DNA of 64,000 nucleotides from Pseudomonas brassicacearum subsp. brassicacearum (GTDB lineage Bacteria > Pseudomonadota > Gammaproteobacteria > Pseudomonadales > Pseudomonadaceae), in contig NZ_VZPJ01000012.1 in NCBI RefSeq assembly GCF_008801605.1, positions 155,052 through 219,051 on the forward strand. Direction: 5' to 3'. The translations under genes and the position numbers were made by a program. Shown here piece by piece: positions 26,009 to 32,460 of the stretch. Under the pieces are notes generated by a model. It was given only the letters and a program-made list of their open reading frames with translations. It was not told the DNA's origin and made no database searches. Each line of letters begins with the position of its first letter. Position 1 is the stretch's first letter.

Positions 26009-26190
26009 TATTTGGCTCCCTGTGGTTTTGCCGCTTTCACGGCTTTGGTAGTGATATCGCCATCGGCCAGACGTCGACGCCACCAGGCGTTGTCTGGCAC
26101 TTCACGGCCTTCGAGGGGCAACAGATCGCCCGCTTCCGGGTCCGGTACGGCACGGCCCGGGGCCGGCAGCACGGTGATGCGTTTGCTCAT
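26008..26190 (-). CDS. DUF2635 protein (Mu gp38-like)
   Basis: 60 residues, the normal size for this family, with V-P-D-P-E-A-G and V-P-D-N-A-W-W-R-R-R-L. It always precedes the sheath gene in Mu-like tails; its exact role is unknown. It overlaps both neighbours. Confidence 0.88.
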   Translation of the reverse strand: MSKRITVLPAPGRAVPDPEAGDLLPLEGREVPDNAWWRRRLADGDITTKAVKAAKPQGAK

Positions 26191-26771
26191 GGGGTTACGT
26201 CTCCAGAGAAAGTCAGTTCCACGCGCCCGTCGGGGCCGGGACGTTTCAGGTTGGGGTCCGCCGGGTCGATGGCATCGACCCGCACGGTGGCCCCGGTAAA
26301 GGACGACAAGCCGTCCAGTTCACGTTCGTGCCAGCTTTCGGCAGGCTGGCTCGCCAGATTGCGGCCCAGCTGGAACTCGACGAAAAAGCGCAGCCGGTAC
26401 AACACACGGCTGCTATTGATGGAAACCAGTTCACTGCCGTCGTACTCGACGCCGGTGTACTCGGCGCCCGGCTTGAACCCCACCAGTGCGCGCCACAGTT
26501 CGGCCCGCAGGTCGTGCAACAGATCCAGCGCTTTTGTCGCATCAGTGGCGTCGAGCACCAGCACGGCATCGAAGCGATCACGCACCGCTTGCAGCGTGAC
26601 GTTCTGAGCTGCGTTCTTGCTGGCAATGTCGGCGGTAGGCAGGACATAGGCGCAAGGGGTCTGCAGCGGGGTCTCGGCTTGCAGTGTGGCGAGGTCAAAG
26701 CCTGCGGCCACGCGATGGGCGAGCGTCGGACATTGCTCACGCAACTGCGTGAGGATCGGTGTGATCTTCAT
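26187..26771 (-). CDS. DUF1834 protein (Mu gp37-like)
   Basis: 194 residues from the ATG at 26771 (GGAG 9 nt upstream). AFVLPTADIASKN-like and ATDATKALDLLHDLRAELWRAL segments are typical of Mu gp37. It probably acts at the tail terminus. It is the first structural gene, and the REP cluster and decayed intron lie just upstream. Confidence 0.85.
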   Translation of the reverse strand: MKITPILTQLREQCPTLAHRVAAGFDLATLQAETPLQTPCAYVLPTADIASKNAAQNVTLQAVRDRFDAVLVLDATDATKALDLLHDLRAELWRALVGFKPGAEYTGVEYDGSELVSINSSRVLYRLRFFVEFQLGRNLASQPAESWHERELDGLSSFTGATVRVDAIDPADPNLKRPGPDGRVELTFSGDVTP

Positions 26772-26808
26772 GGGGGGACTCCAGTATCTGAAGGTGCGAG
26801 TCATCCCT

Positions 26809-27031
26809 GTGGGAGCGGGCTCGCTCGCAAAAGCGGTAGGTCAGGCAGCATTGATGTTGGATGTGCTGGCGTCTTCGCGAGCAAGCTCGCTCCCACAGGA
26901 GGACTCGGTTGGGCGCAGAGGTACGTGCAACGCTGAACAAATCTGTGGGAGCGAGCTTGCTCGCGATGGCGGCGTGTCAGTCAGTGCAAATGTTGAATGT
27001 CAGAGCGCAATCGCGAGCAAGCTCCCACAGG
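26809..27031. repeat. Cluster of four REP elements
   Basis: REPs in alternating orientation at about 26809-26836, 26870-26898, 26943-26972 and 27009-27031, the last one shortened. They separate the tail operon from the cargo region upstream. Confidence 0.9.
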
Positions 27032-27040
27032 GGATTGGGG

Positions 27041-27178
27041 TCAGGCCTTGGCATCCAGGCAGGTTGCATTGATCAAGCAGCGATAGCTTTTTTCCCGATC
27101 GCCACTGGCGGTGACCTTGTCGATCGACCAGCGACCGCGCATGAAATGGCCTGCGTTGACCTGAATATTGCTCGAATC
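27041..27178 (-). pseudogene. C-terminal remnant of a phage gene (late control D-like)
   Basis: An open stretch of 45 codons ends in TGA at 27043-27041 and reads RGRWSIDKVTASGDREKSY near its middle, a pattern like the end of late control D / hub proteins (compare ISKVTYSL in the intact hub). It has no start and is cut at its 5' side by the group II intron remnant. No matching 5' part is found on the other side. Confidence 0.5.
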
Positions 27179-27917
27179 GAGTAGGAGGCGGCTTCATAGC
27201 CGCCGTCCTCTCACACCACCGTACGTACGGACCTGTATACGGCGGTTCAAGTTATGCGATTAAGCCGAGTGATCGTATCCAATATTGAGAACAGCCCAAG
27301 CCGATCCCACAGTTTCTTCAGTAGCGCCTGATTCAAATGCGCTGCTCCTGAGCTCCACCATGGTCCACCATGGTCCACCATGGTCCACCATGGTCCACGA
27401 CCATTGAACGCCGATGTACAGGCAAGGCGTCTGCCAAGCCCCCAGACGTATCCAGTTACGCGCCCTTGTTGAGAGTCGTTTCCATTTACGCTAGATGGCA
27501 CAACGCAGCTTGCGACGCACCCAACCATCAATCTTTTCAAGTGGTCGCTTGCTCTGGCTTCTCCTGAAGTAACCTGCCCAGCCACGCAGTACGGGGTTTA
27601 TCCGTTCGATGACACCAGTCATCTTGTGGCCCCGCATTCTGCGCAGCAGTTCCCTGAGTCACAGCACTCCGTGCAAGTATTGGGCTTGATGAAGTTTGCC
27701 CCCTTACCCCACTGTGCCGCCTCTATCCGCTTCCTGTTCGTCAGGCCAGCATTTTGCCTCGGGCTTCCTTCAGATTCGCAGTCACCCGTGACACTCTTGC
27801 CTTTGGCTAACACTTCCCCTTGCCGGGTGTGTAGAGGACTTGCACCTCCAAGTCACCAGCGTGGCCACAACAGCCAAGCTGGTTGCGCTTACGCGCAACG
27901 CGCCATGCCTGGCGCAC
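27177..27917 (-). mobile_element. Decayed, internally deleted group II intron
   Basis: The 5' end GTGCGCC (27917-27911) is a canonical intron start (GUGYG). Domain-I-like sequence with TCTGAAGGAAGCCCGAGGC and CTGACGAACAGGAAGCGGAT follows. The 3' end has a domain-V-like hairpin (ACCGCCGTA/TACGGTGGT, 27215-27246) and a domain-VI-like stem (27182-27210). Between them only the last part of the maturase gene is left. It sits directly behind a terminator hairpin with T-run, the known target of group IIC introns. It is about 740 nt, against 1.8-2.5 kb for a full element. The exact 3' boundary is uncertain by a few nt. Confidence 0.85.
27247..27622 (-). pseudogene. Group II intron reverse transcriptase/maturase, C-terminal remnant
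   Basis: Frame pieces read VIERINPVLRGWAGYFRRSQ, then KIDGWVRRKLRCAI, followed by TAG (27493-27491) where W would be expected, then RKWKR. After a one-base gain in a run of five C/G (27439-27443) the frame continues as GLGRRLACTSAFNGRGPWW and ends LWDRLGLFSILDTITRLN. This is the maturase X/endonuclease-side region ending just before domain V, as usual. The reverse-transcriptase domain is gone. A 10-bp unit repeated four times (27354-27398) adds 10 residues in frame. Confidence 0.85.
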
Positions 27918-27923
27918 AAACTA

Positions 27924-27950
27924 AAAGGCCCCGATCAATGTCGAGGCCCT
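27924..27950 (-). terminator. Intrinsic terminator after the immunity gene, intron target
   Basis: On the minus strand GGCCTCGA-CATTGA-TCGGGGCC is followed by TTTTAGTTT, and the intron begins at once. It probably ended transcription from the bacteriocin/immunity genes. Confidence 0.8.
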
Positions 27951-28075
27951 AGAGATAGGTGCGGATGAGCGGAAATGATTCCAATATACGAGGTTCCGTC
28001 CGGACTCGAACCGGCAAACCGGTGCAGCTTTCTCGAGCATCATCCTGCGCAGTCATGCGCATGATGTCTGAGGAG

Positions 28076-28516
28076 CTACAGCCTGATAATCGATTCCTGC
28101 TTCTTGGGAGCGGCAAGCACCAACAAAACCAACGTCAATGCGTAGAAAATCAATCCCAAAATACCTAAAAAAGTGTCGTAAGTATAAGCGCCGGATACAA
28201 GCACCCCAAGAATAGCGGTAAGCATAAAAACAAGATTCGCCAAAGCATAAATAAACAAACGAAGCTTGTATGCCTTATACCTCATTACAATCAGCCCCAC
28301 CCCTCCCAAACAGCTTAGGAATGACGAAACCCCTACCAATGAGAAAAGTATAACGACATACATAGCCACGGGTGGTAGGCCAGATGTATCACTTGGGTTA
28401 CCAGGATTTTCTGGGACACCGTCTATTGCGAATAACAAAAACACACACGCCATTAGAGCAAATACGATCGCCGCTGCGCCAAGCTTCATCCCTCTATGCT
28501 TCATAAACCCCATCAT
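28076..28516 (-). CDS. Four-helix membrane protein, probable immunity to the ColM-type bacteriocin
   Basis: 146 residues with four predicted membrane helices (about 10-30, 47-72, 84-107, 113-136) and short loops, base composition more AT-rich than the core genes. It has no recognised domain in what I can see. It lies 113 bp downstream of the colicin M-like gene on the same strand, where the immunity gene is expected; integral four-helix immunity proteins of this size (PmiA type) are known for Pseudomonas M-type pyocins. A second ATG (28513) or the one at 28504 may be the true start. The function is inferred from position and topology. Confidence 0.7.
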   Translation of the reverse strand: MMGFMKHRGMKLGAAAIVFALMACVFLLFAIDGVPENPGNPSDTSGLPPVAMYVVILFSLVGVSSFLSCLGGVGLIVMRYKAYKLRLFIYALANLVFMLTAILGVLVSGAYTYDTFLGILGLIFYALTLVLLVLAAPKKQESIIRL

Positions 28517-28629
28517 CCTAGCGATATTATTGCAAAAACCTTAACACAAAATAAGAACCATTCTCAACCAGTCAAGACCAATCGATTTACATCGGCAGGC
28601 TCGAAAAGCTCGGCCTGCCGACTGCTCAC

Positions 28630-29445
28630 CTATCGGGCGTAGCTAATAGGGAGCTCCCCATTGATTTGAATCGCATAGTCCTTCGCATTGGCAACCCGAC
28701 CTACCTCACGAAGCGCTGTCGTAGCTGCCTCATCAAATCCGGTACGATGGCTGCTAGCATTCGCGTCGTACCGATCAGAAAACGCCTTTACCACTCCGGA
28801 AAACGAAACTGTTCCTGAGGTATTCCGGGTGATTTTACCCGTGATGTTCAGGGTAATGGTTCCGAGATAAATACGGGGAATAACCGAATCTTGGCCCGTG
28901 TAGTAAGACGTATTGAAATTGACAGTCGTTTCCCCAATACGGGCAGTATTGATGATGGCCATCAAATCTGGAATTTTCTCCGGAGTCGGGTTAATACCAA
29001 TACGACTGATTTGCACACTCGCAGTGTTACCATTGCCCAGCAGCCAATGCTGAATAGCTTTGAAAGGTGTAAACGTCCCACCTGAAAACTCGGTCGGAAC
29101 CGCTAACTGGGCATTGTTCTGGATCTTAGAACCTTCTTTAATACCCTGATTCCAAGCATCAGCTGTGCTGAGTTTAGGGTTCTTTAGCAATAAGAGATCT
29201 GCCCCATGGGCAACTTTCAAATCACCCATGATAAAGCCATCCAGACCATAAGCAGGCTTGTTGCTATGCATCGCATGCAGATGACGCTCCAGCATGGGAG
29301 CCCAATCACCTCGAGCGTACGCGGCACTTCGCTCCTGAACCATGCGATTGACGATTGCACCAGGTGAGGGAACGGTGAAACCGGTACTGCGTGAAGTACC
29401 GTATTCGTCGGGATATACATAAGTAGCTGGAAGCTCGAATTCCAT
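28630..29445 (-). CDS. Colicin M-type bacteriocin (lipid II-degrading)
   Basis: 271 residues, the same length as colicin M. The C-terminal catalytic domain carries the family motif D-x-Y-D-x5-H-R as D224-R-Y226-D227-A-N-A-S-S-H233-R234, with all essential residues in place. Such enzymes cut undecaprenyl-PP-linked peptidoglycan precursor (lipid II) in the periplasm of the target cell. The N-terminal about 100 residues should carry uptake (receptor/TonB-type) functions, for which no motif is certain. No signal peptide: release would rely on tailocin lysis. AAGGAA precedes the ATG, and the composition is AT-richer than the neighbours, suggesting recent gain. Confidence 0.92.
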   Translation of the reverse strand: MEFELPATYVYPDEYGTSRSTGFTVPSPGAIVNRMVQERSAAYARGDWAPMLERHLHAMHSNKPAYGLDGFIMGDLKVAHGADLLLLKNPKLSTADAWNQGIKEGSKIQNNAQLAVPTEFSGGTFTPFKAIQHWLLGNGNTASVQISRIGINPTPEKIPDLMAIINTARIGETTVNFNTSYYTGQDSVIPRIYLGTITLNITGKITRNTSGTVSFSGVVKAFSDRYDANASSHRTGFDEAATTALREVGRVANAKDYAIQINGELPISYAR

Positions 29446-29446
29446 A

Positions 29447-29636
29447 TTAGTTCCTTTGAGTCGAATGATTAGTCGCGGAGAATTCCGCTTTCATGTCGCT
29501 CAAAGGCGATGGCTTGAGGCTCGCGGCCTTCACATGATTCAACGTCCCGCACCGGGAACATTTGATCTGGAGCTGGGCATACTCGCCCACTCGGACCAGT
29601 AGTCTGTTGCACTTTCCATATGCAATCTTTAAGCAT
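29447..29636 (-). pseudogene. Frameshifted second copy of the Com-like zinc protein
   Basis: The part ending IKCSRCGTLNHVKA is nearly identical to the intact Com-like protein at 30733-30915, but the ATG CTT AAA GAT start (29636) is in another frame: two bases are missing just after it, which also removes the first Cys of the C-x2-C pair. The open frame continues upstream into the holin gene without a good start. It ends 1 nt before the ATG of the bacteriocin gene. Confidence 0.7.
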
Positions 29637-29669
29637 CTGCAAAAACACACGCAGGTCCGCGGTATCGCT

Positions 29670-30020
29670 TCACTGCTGATCGGGAGGAACGTCCCGCGGC
29701 GGCACTTCGCATACGCCGAGCCGCTTGGCGACCCAGCGCTCGTAAAGACCGATCGCCACATCGGCGCCAGCCATGGCGGTCAGGCAACCCAGGGCGCAAG
29801 CGCTCCAGATCGACATGCCGAGGGCGTACAAAAGCATGGTTGCCGATACGCCGCAGACCACGCAGGCACCGGAGCGCAAGGCCAGGCGCCGCAATAACGA
29901 CCAGCCACGGGCGCCCTCCTTGTCTGCGCGCCACATCTCGCCGGACACCCCGCCCACCAGGGCGAGCACGATGACCAGCCAGATCGGCATGTCCAGCAAC
30001 GCTTGTTGCTCGTTTGTCAT
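29670..30020 (-). CDS. Holin
   Basis: 116 residues behind AGGAAG. Three hydrophobic segments (about 13-27, 50-68, 70-90), a charged middle (EMWRADKEGARGW) and a polar tail (VPPRDVPPDQQ) match LydA/holin-2-3-type phage holins common in Pseudomonas tailocins. It makes the inner-membrane lesion that lets the GH19 endolysin reach the wall. Confidence 0.85.
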   Translation of the reverse strand: MTNEQQALLDMPIWLVIVLALVGGVSGEMWRADKEGARGWSLLRRLALRSGACVVCGVSATMLLYALGMSIWSACALGCLTAMAGADVAIGLYERWVAKRLGVCEVPPRDVPPDQQ

Positions 30021-30067
30021 GTCACGCTTCCTGGGGGGTGATGGTTAAGAACGAGAGAATCGATAAG

Positions 30068-30712
30068 CTATCGAGTGATGAGCATGTCGAGACTGGTCGC
30101 GTCGCAGGAGTTGTTGGCTTTCCTGTCGATGACCAGATAAAGCGAAGACGTCGGCGTGACGGCGATGCTGTTCAGCATGAACGTGGCGCTGCCGCCGTTT
30201 GCCAGGCTCCCGGACTGGAGCACGGTGTCGCCCAGGTTGAGCGACCAGCCGACACCGTCCCCGCAAGCGTTATGCAGGTCATTGACCCGGCCCAGCACGT
30301 TGATATTGCCGGTGACAGGACTGGCCCAGCGGAAAATGCTCTGGCTGTTGGTGCCTGGATGCGTGGCCACGTCGCCCTGCTTGAACACGAAACTGGTGCC
30401 CGAGCCGGTGAAGGTGAAGCTTGCGTTGGGAATGGAGATCCAAGCACCCGTCAGGTCGTCACGCCAGCAGGTGGTTGGCTTGCCATTGCATACCCCGGCC
30501 TGGAACGTCGGAAAGAGCGTGTAGTTGGCCGAGGCATTCACCCCCGATTTGTTTTGCATGAACGACCAGGGCGAACCGGCCGGCGCCGCTTCGGTCATGA
30601 GGTACATGTCCCGGGCCAGGTTCCACGACAGGGCCGTATCAGCCCAACTGTTCAGGGATACGAAGGACGACAGAAACGCAGTCGCCAGCAGGATTTTTTT
30701 AAGCAATTCCAT
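30068..30712 (-). CDS. Secreted protein of unknown function in the tailocin early region
   Basis: 214 residues from the ATG at 30712. The N-terminus (MELLKKILLATAFLSSFVS, cleavage after S-W-A at about residue 24) is a Sec signal peptide. The mature part is β-rich, with four Cys that could make two disulphides (C-N-G-K-P-T-T-C, H-N-A-C-G, N-N-S-C). I do not recognise a family. It lies between the Com-like gene (20 nt) and the holin (47 nt), so it is expressed with lysis functions. A lysis accessory, a periplasmic protective factor or another cargo effector are all possible. Confidence 0.75.
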   Translation of the reverse strand: MELLKKILLATAFLSSFVSLNSWADTALSWNLARDMYLMTEAAPAGSPWSFMQNKSGVNASANYTLFPTFQAGVCNGKPTTCWRDDLTGAWISIPNASFTFTGSGTSFVFKQGDVATHPGTNSQSIFRWASPVTGNINVLGRVNDLHNACGDGVGWSLNLGDTVLQSGSLANGGSATFMLNSIAVTPTSSLYLVIDRKANNSCDATSLDMLITR

Positions 30713-30732
30713 TTTTCTTACCTCGATGGATG

Positions 30733-30915
30733 TCATTGAGTACGGCGTGCAGGGTCTATTCCGCACGCTGTTCGCTCGCCGGCGTTCACTCGAGGCTCAA
30801 CGGCCTTCACATGATTCAACGTTCCGCATCGGGAACATTTGATCTGGAGTTCGGTGTTCTCGCCCATGCGGGCCAGAAGTCTTTTGCAGTGACCGCATCT
30901 GAAATCCTTCAGCAT
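30733..30915 (-). CDS. Com-like zinc-ribbon regulator (Mu Com family)
   Basis: 60 residues from the ATG at 30915 (GGGAGGG 5 nt upstream). Two C-x2-C pairs (C7/C10 and C27/C30) in the arrangement of phage Mu Com, which binds mRNA and switches on translation of mom. Here it is the first gene of the tailocin transcript, and no mom gene is present. It could act on the mRNA of the following genes. Confidence 0.8.
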   Translation of the reverse strand: MLKDFRCGHCKRLLARMGENTELQIKCSRCGTLNHVKAVEPRVNAGERTACGIDPARRTQ

Positions 30916-31215
30916 CGAAAGCCCTCCCATTGGCGGCGGTTTGAAGTGCCTCGCGGCACAGGCATTCCAAAAAGCCCGGTTGCCCAGGCTTTTCAGTAAT
31001 GCGCTTGATCTTTCGGCGCGACTGGCGCGGTACGGATCCATTCAAATTGTTCCTCCGACCGCGGTCCCTGCCCGCCGGATAACTGCTTCTGGTGCTTTAC
31101 GCTGCACACCCGGGTCAGTTGCCAACCCTCTGAACCGTTAAGGCCGGTTCATCGCTGCCTGTTGGTGGAACTAAAGAGCTTCGTTGCCAGCCGCTTTGTC
31201 GAGCGGCTTGGACAC

Positions 31216-31289
31216 AGAATATGCATGGATGCATATACAGTCAATGCGTAAATGCATTTATTTATGCGCGACCAATGCGCAAATGCATG
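31216..31289 (-). promoter_or_regulatory. Tailocin operon promoter with three repressor-operator-like sites
   Basis: On the minus strand TTGACT (31244-31239), a 17-bp spacer and TATTCT (31221-31216) form a strong sigma-70 promoter pointing into the tailocin genes. The spacer is almost filled by the palindrome ATATGCAT-GG-ATGCATAT (31219-31236). Two related sites, ATGCGTAAATGCAT (31244-31257) and ATGCGCAAATGCAT (31275-31288), lie upstream, 31 bp apart. Consensus ATGCRNRRATGCAT. The layout is typical for a repressed phage promoter; binding by the adjacent LexA-like repressor is inferred. Confidence 0.75.
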
Positions 31290-31331
31290 AAACCCTTGGG
31301 AACACGGGGGTTGCGGCTTTTCAGGAGGCGA

Positions 31332-31358
31332 AAAAAAACCCGCACGGCGGCGGGTTTT
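31332..31358 (-). terminator. Terminator of the repressor gene
   Basis: On the minus strand AAACCCGC-CGCCGT-GCGGGTTT is followed by a run of T; it lies 18 nt after the repressor stop. Confidence 0.88.
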
Positions 31359-31375
31359 ATCTGACAGCGGAGGGG

Positions 31376-32119
31376 TTAACGGGCGTACATGCCCCACCAG
31401 AAGACGTGACCGAGGATGACGATTTGCTCGTCCTGCATTTCCTGGAAGGTGTAGTCCTCATCCGGATGCTCATCACGGTTGAAGCTGCGCAGGCGGATGC
31501 CGGTGGGCAGGCGATAAAGCTGCTTCACCCGCAATTGGCCGTTGTGATTGATGGCGTAGAGGTCACCGTCGACAATGTCGCCGATCCCACACTTGCCTGC
31601 GTTCACCCCAACCGTGGCCCCGTCGCGCAGCACCGGCAACATACTGTTGCCGCGCACCGTCACGCACTTGGCCTGATCAAACTGTACGCCGTTGTGGCGC
31701 AGGCTGCGCTTGCCAAAGCGCAGGCTTGAGCGCTCGCTTTCCTCGATGACGAATCTTCCTGATCCAGCAGCCAATTCAACCTCGCGCAGAAAAGGGACCG
31801 ACACTTCGTCTTCTTCGACGGGTGTTTCGTCGTCCCACAGGCTTATGTCCTTGAGTTCGGAATGCGGCTCATCGCGGCGGGCATTGCCGGCGGGCACAAC
31901 GTCCGCGCGCCCGCGCAACTGATCGGTGCTCACGGCAAAATATTCGGCGATCTTCGAGATGTGTTTATCCGAAGGATCGACGATCTTGCCGCTGAGGATC
32001 CGCGAGAGGGTGGACTGAGGCACGCCGGTACGCCGGTGAAGCTCCGTGGGGGAGATCCCGTGCTGATCGAGCAATGCTCTTAATACGGTAGAAACGTTGC
32101 GTTTTTGCATAACGCGCAT
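31376..32119 (-). CDS. prtR: LexA-like self-cleaving tailocin repressor (PrtR type)
   Basis: 247 residues from the ATG at 32119 (another ATG three codons later). It has an N-terminal Cro/cI helix-turn-helix (about 10-70, GISPTELHRRTGVPQSTLSR) and a C-terminal S24 peptidase-like domain with cleavage site A118-G119 (LAAGSG), catalytic Ser159 (GNSMLP) and Lys199 (RVKQLY). RecA filaments should provoke autocleavage and so induce the tailocin. It reads in the same direction as the tailocin genes but has its own terminator. PrtR of P. aeruginosa pyocins is the best-known relative. Confidence 0.9.
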   Translation of the reverse strand: MRVMQKRNVSTVLRALLDQHGISPTELHRRTGVPQSTLSRILSGKIVDPSDKHISKIAEYFAVSTDQLRGRADVVPAGNARRDEPHSELKDISLWDDETPVEEDEVSVPFLREVELAAGSGRFVIEESERSSLRFGKRSLRHNGVQFDQAKCVTVRGNSMLPVLRDGATVGVNAGKCGIGDIVDGDLYAINHNGQLRVKQLYRLPTGIRLRSFNRDEHPDEDYTFQEMQDEQIVILGHVFWWGMYAR

Positions 32120-32170
32120 AATGCTTGTTCTTTTCGTAGAAGACAAATGCTGTTTTGCATAAATATGCAA
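32104..32170 (-). promoter_or_regulatory. Operator-like dyads before the repressor gene
   Basis: A 16-bp dyad TTGCATA-AA-TATGCAA (32155-32170), with perfect 7-bp arms around a 2-bp spacer, and a second cluster of GCAT/ATGC half-sites overlapping the start codons (TTGCATAACGCGCATAATGC, 32105-32122) share the ATGC core of the sites at 31219-31289. They are good candidates for autoregulation. Confidence 0.6.
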
Positions 32171-32172
32171 TG

Positions 32173-32270
32173 TGTAGGAGCTGTCGAGTGCAACGAGGCT
32201 GCGATCTTTCCCCAGACACTTGAATCTCAAGCGAAAGATCAAAAGATCGCAGGCTTCGCCAGCTCCTACA
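32173..32270. repeat. Inverted repeat of the GTAGGAGCTG family
   Basis: Arms TGTAGGAGCTGTCGAGTGCA (first 20 bases) and AGATCGCAGGCTTCGCCAGC with CTCCTACA at the right end form a 98-bp inverted repeat. A second copy is at 57954-58043. It is a different family from the GTGGGAGCGAGC REPs. Confidence 0.85.
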
Positions 32271-32460
32271 AAAGCCAACCCCCCTCACCCGGGATTTGCC
32301 CTACACGTCCCTAAGAAAAGGCTCCAACCCCGTCCCCCAAATGTGCGACGCAAGGCTACGTTTTCTTGCGCCTCTGCCTACAACTACGCCAGAATCCGCC
32401 GGCTTGTGCGCCTTGGAGCCCCTCGGTACTTTTGATCCTGTCACTGCCCATCAGTGATCG

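Larger units (their letters stand above)
30916..31375. other. Intergenic region between repressor and Com-like gene
   Basis: 460 bp. It contains the repressor terminator (31332-31358), three operator-like sites and the leftward promoter (31216-31289), and then a leader of about 290 nt before the Com-like start. No gene in the leader could be supported; short frames there lack ribosome sites. Confidence 0.6.
10971..32119 (-). mobile_element. R-type tailocin (contractile phage-tail bacteriocin) cluster
   Basis: All genes read leftwards: repressor, Com-like, secreted protein, holin, cargo bacteriocin/immunity, baseplate and tail genes of Mu/SfV type, three fibre/chaperone pairs, endolysin and spanins. 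Sheath, tube, tape measure, hub and baseplate are all complete. Capsid, portal, terminase, integrase and replication genes are missing, and no flanking att duplication is visible. A tailocin lies at the same mutS-cinA (pncC) site in other fluorescent pseudomonads. Expected trigger: DNA damage through RecA and the LexA-like repressor. Confidence 0.92.

Noticed and set aside
27626..27952. Plus- and minus-strand frames of 64-108 codons in 27619-27952
   Set aside because: This DNA is the structured RNA part of the group II intron remnant, not protein-coding.
27960..28080. Complete tRNA gene
   Set aside because: A T-arm-like piece is present, but no matching acceptor 5' strand, D-arm or anticodon arm could be built.
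31200..31330. P-box for a PrtN-type activator in the tailocin promoter
   Set aside because: The ATTGnnGT repeats of pyocin promoters were not found, and no prtN-like gene is present.
31149..31397. 82-codon minus-strand frame between repressor and Com-like gene
   Set aside because: It covers the repressor terminator, the operators and the promoter; no ribosome site and no family features.
10971..32119. Intact Mu-like or SfV-like prophage
   Set aside because: No integrase or transposase, portal, capsid, terminase or replication gene; only tail, lysis and regulation genes are present.
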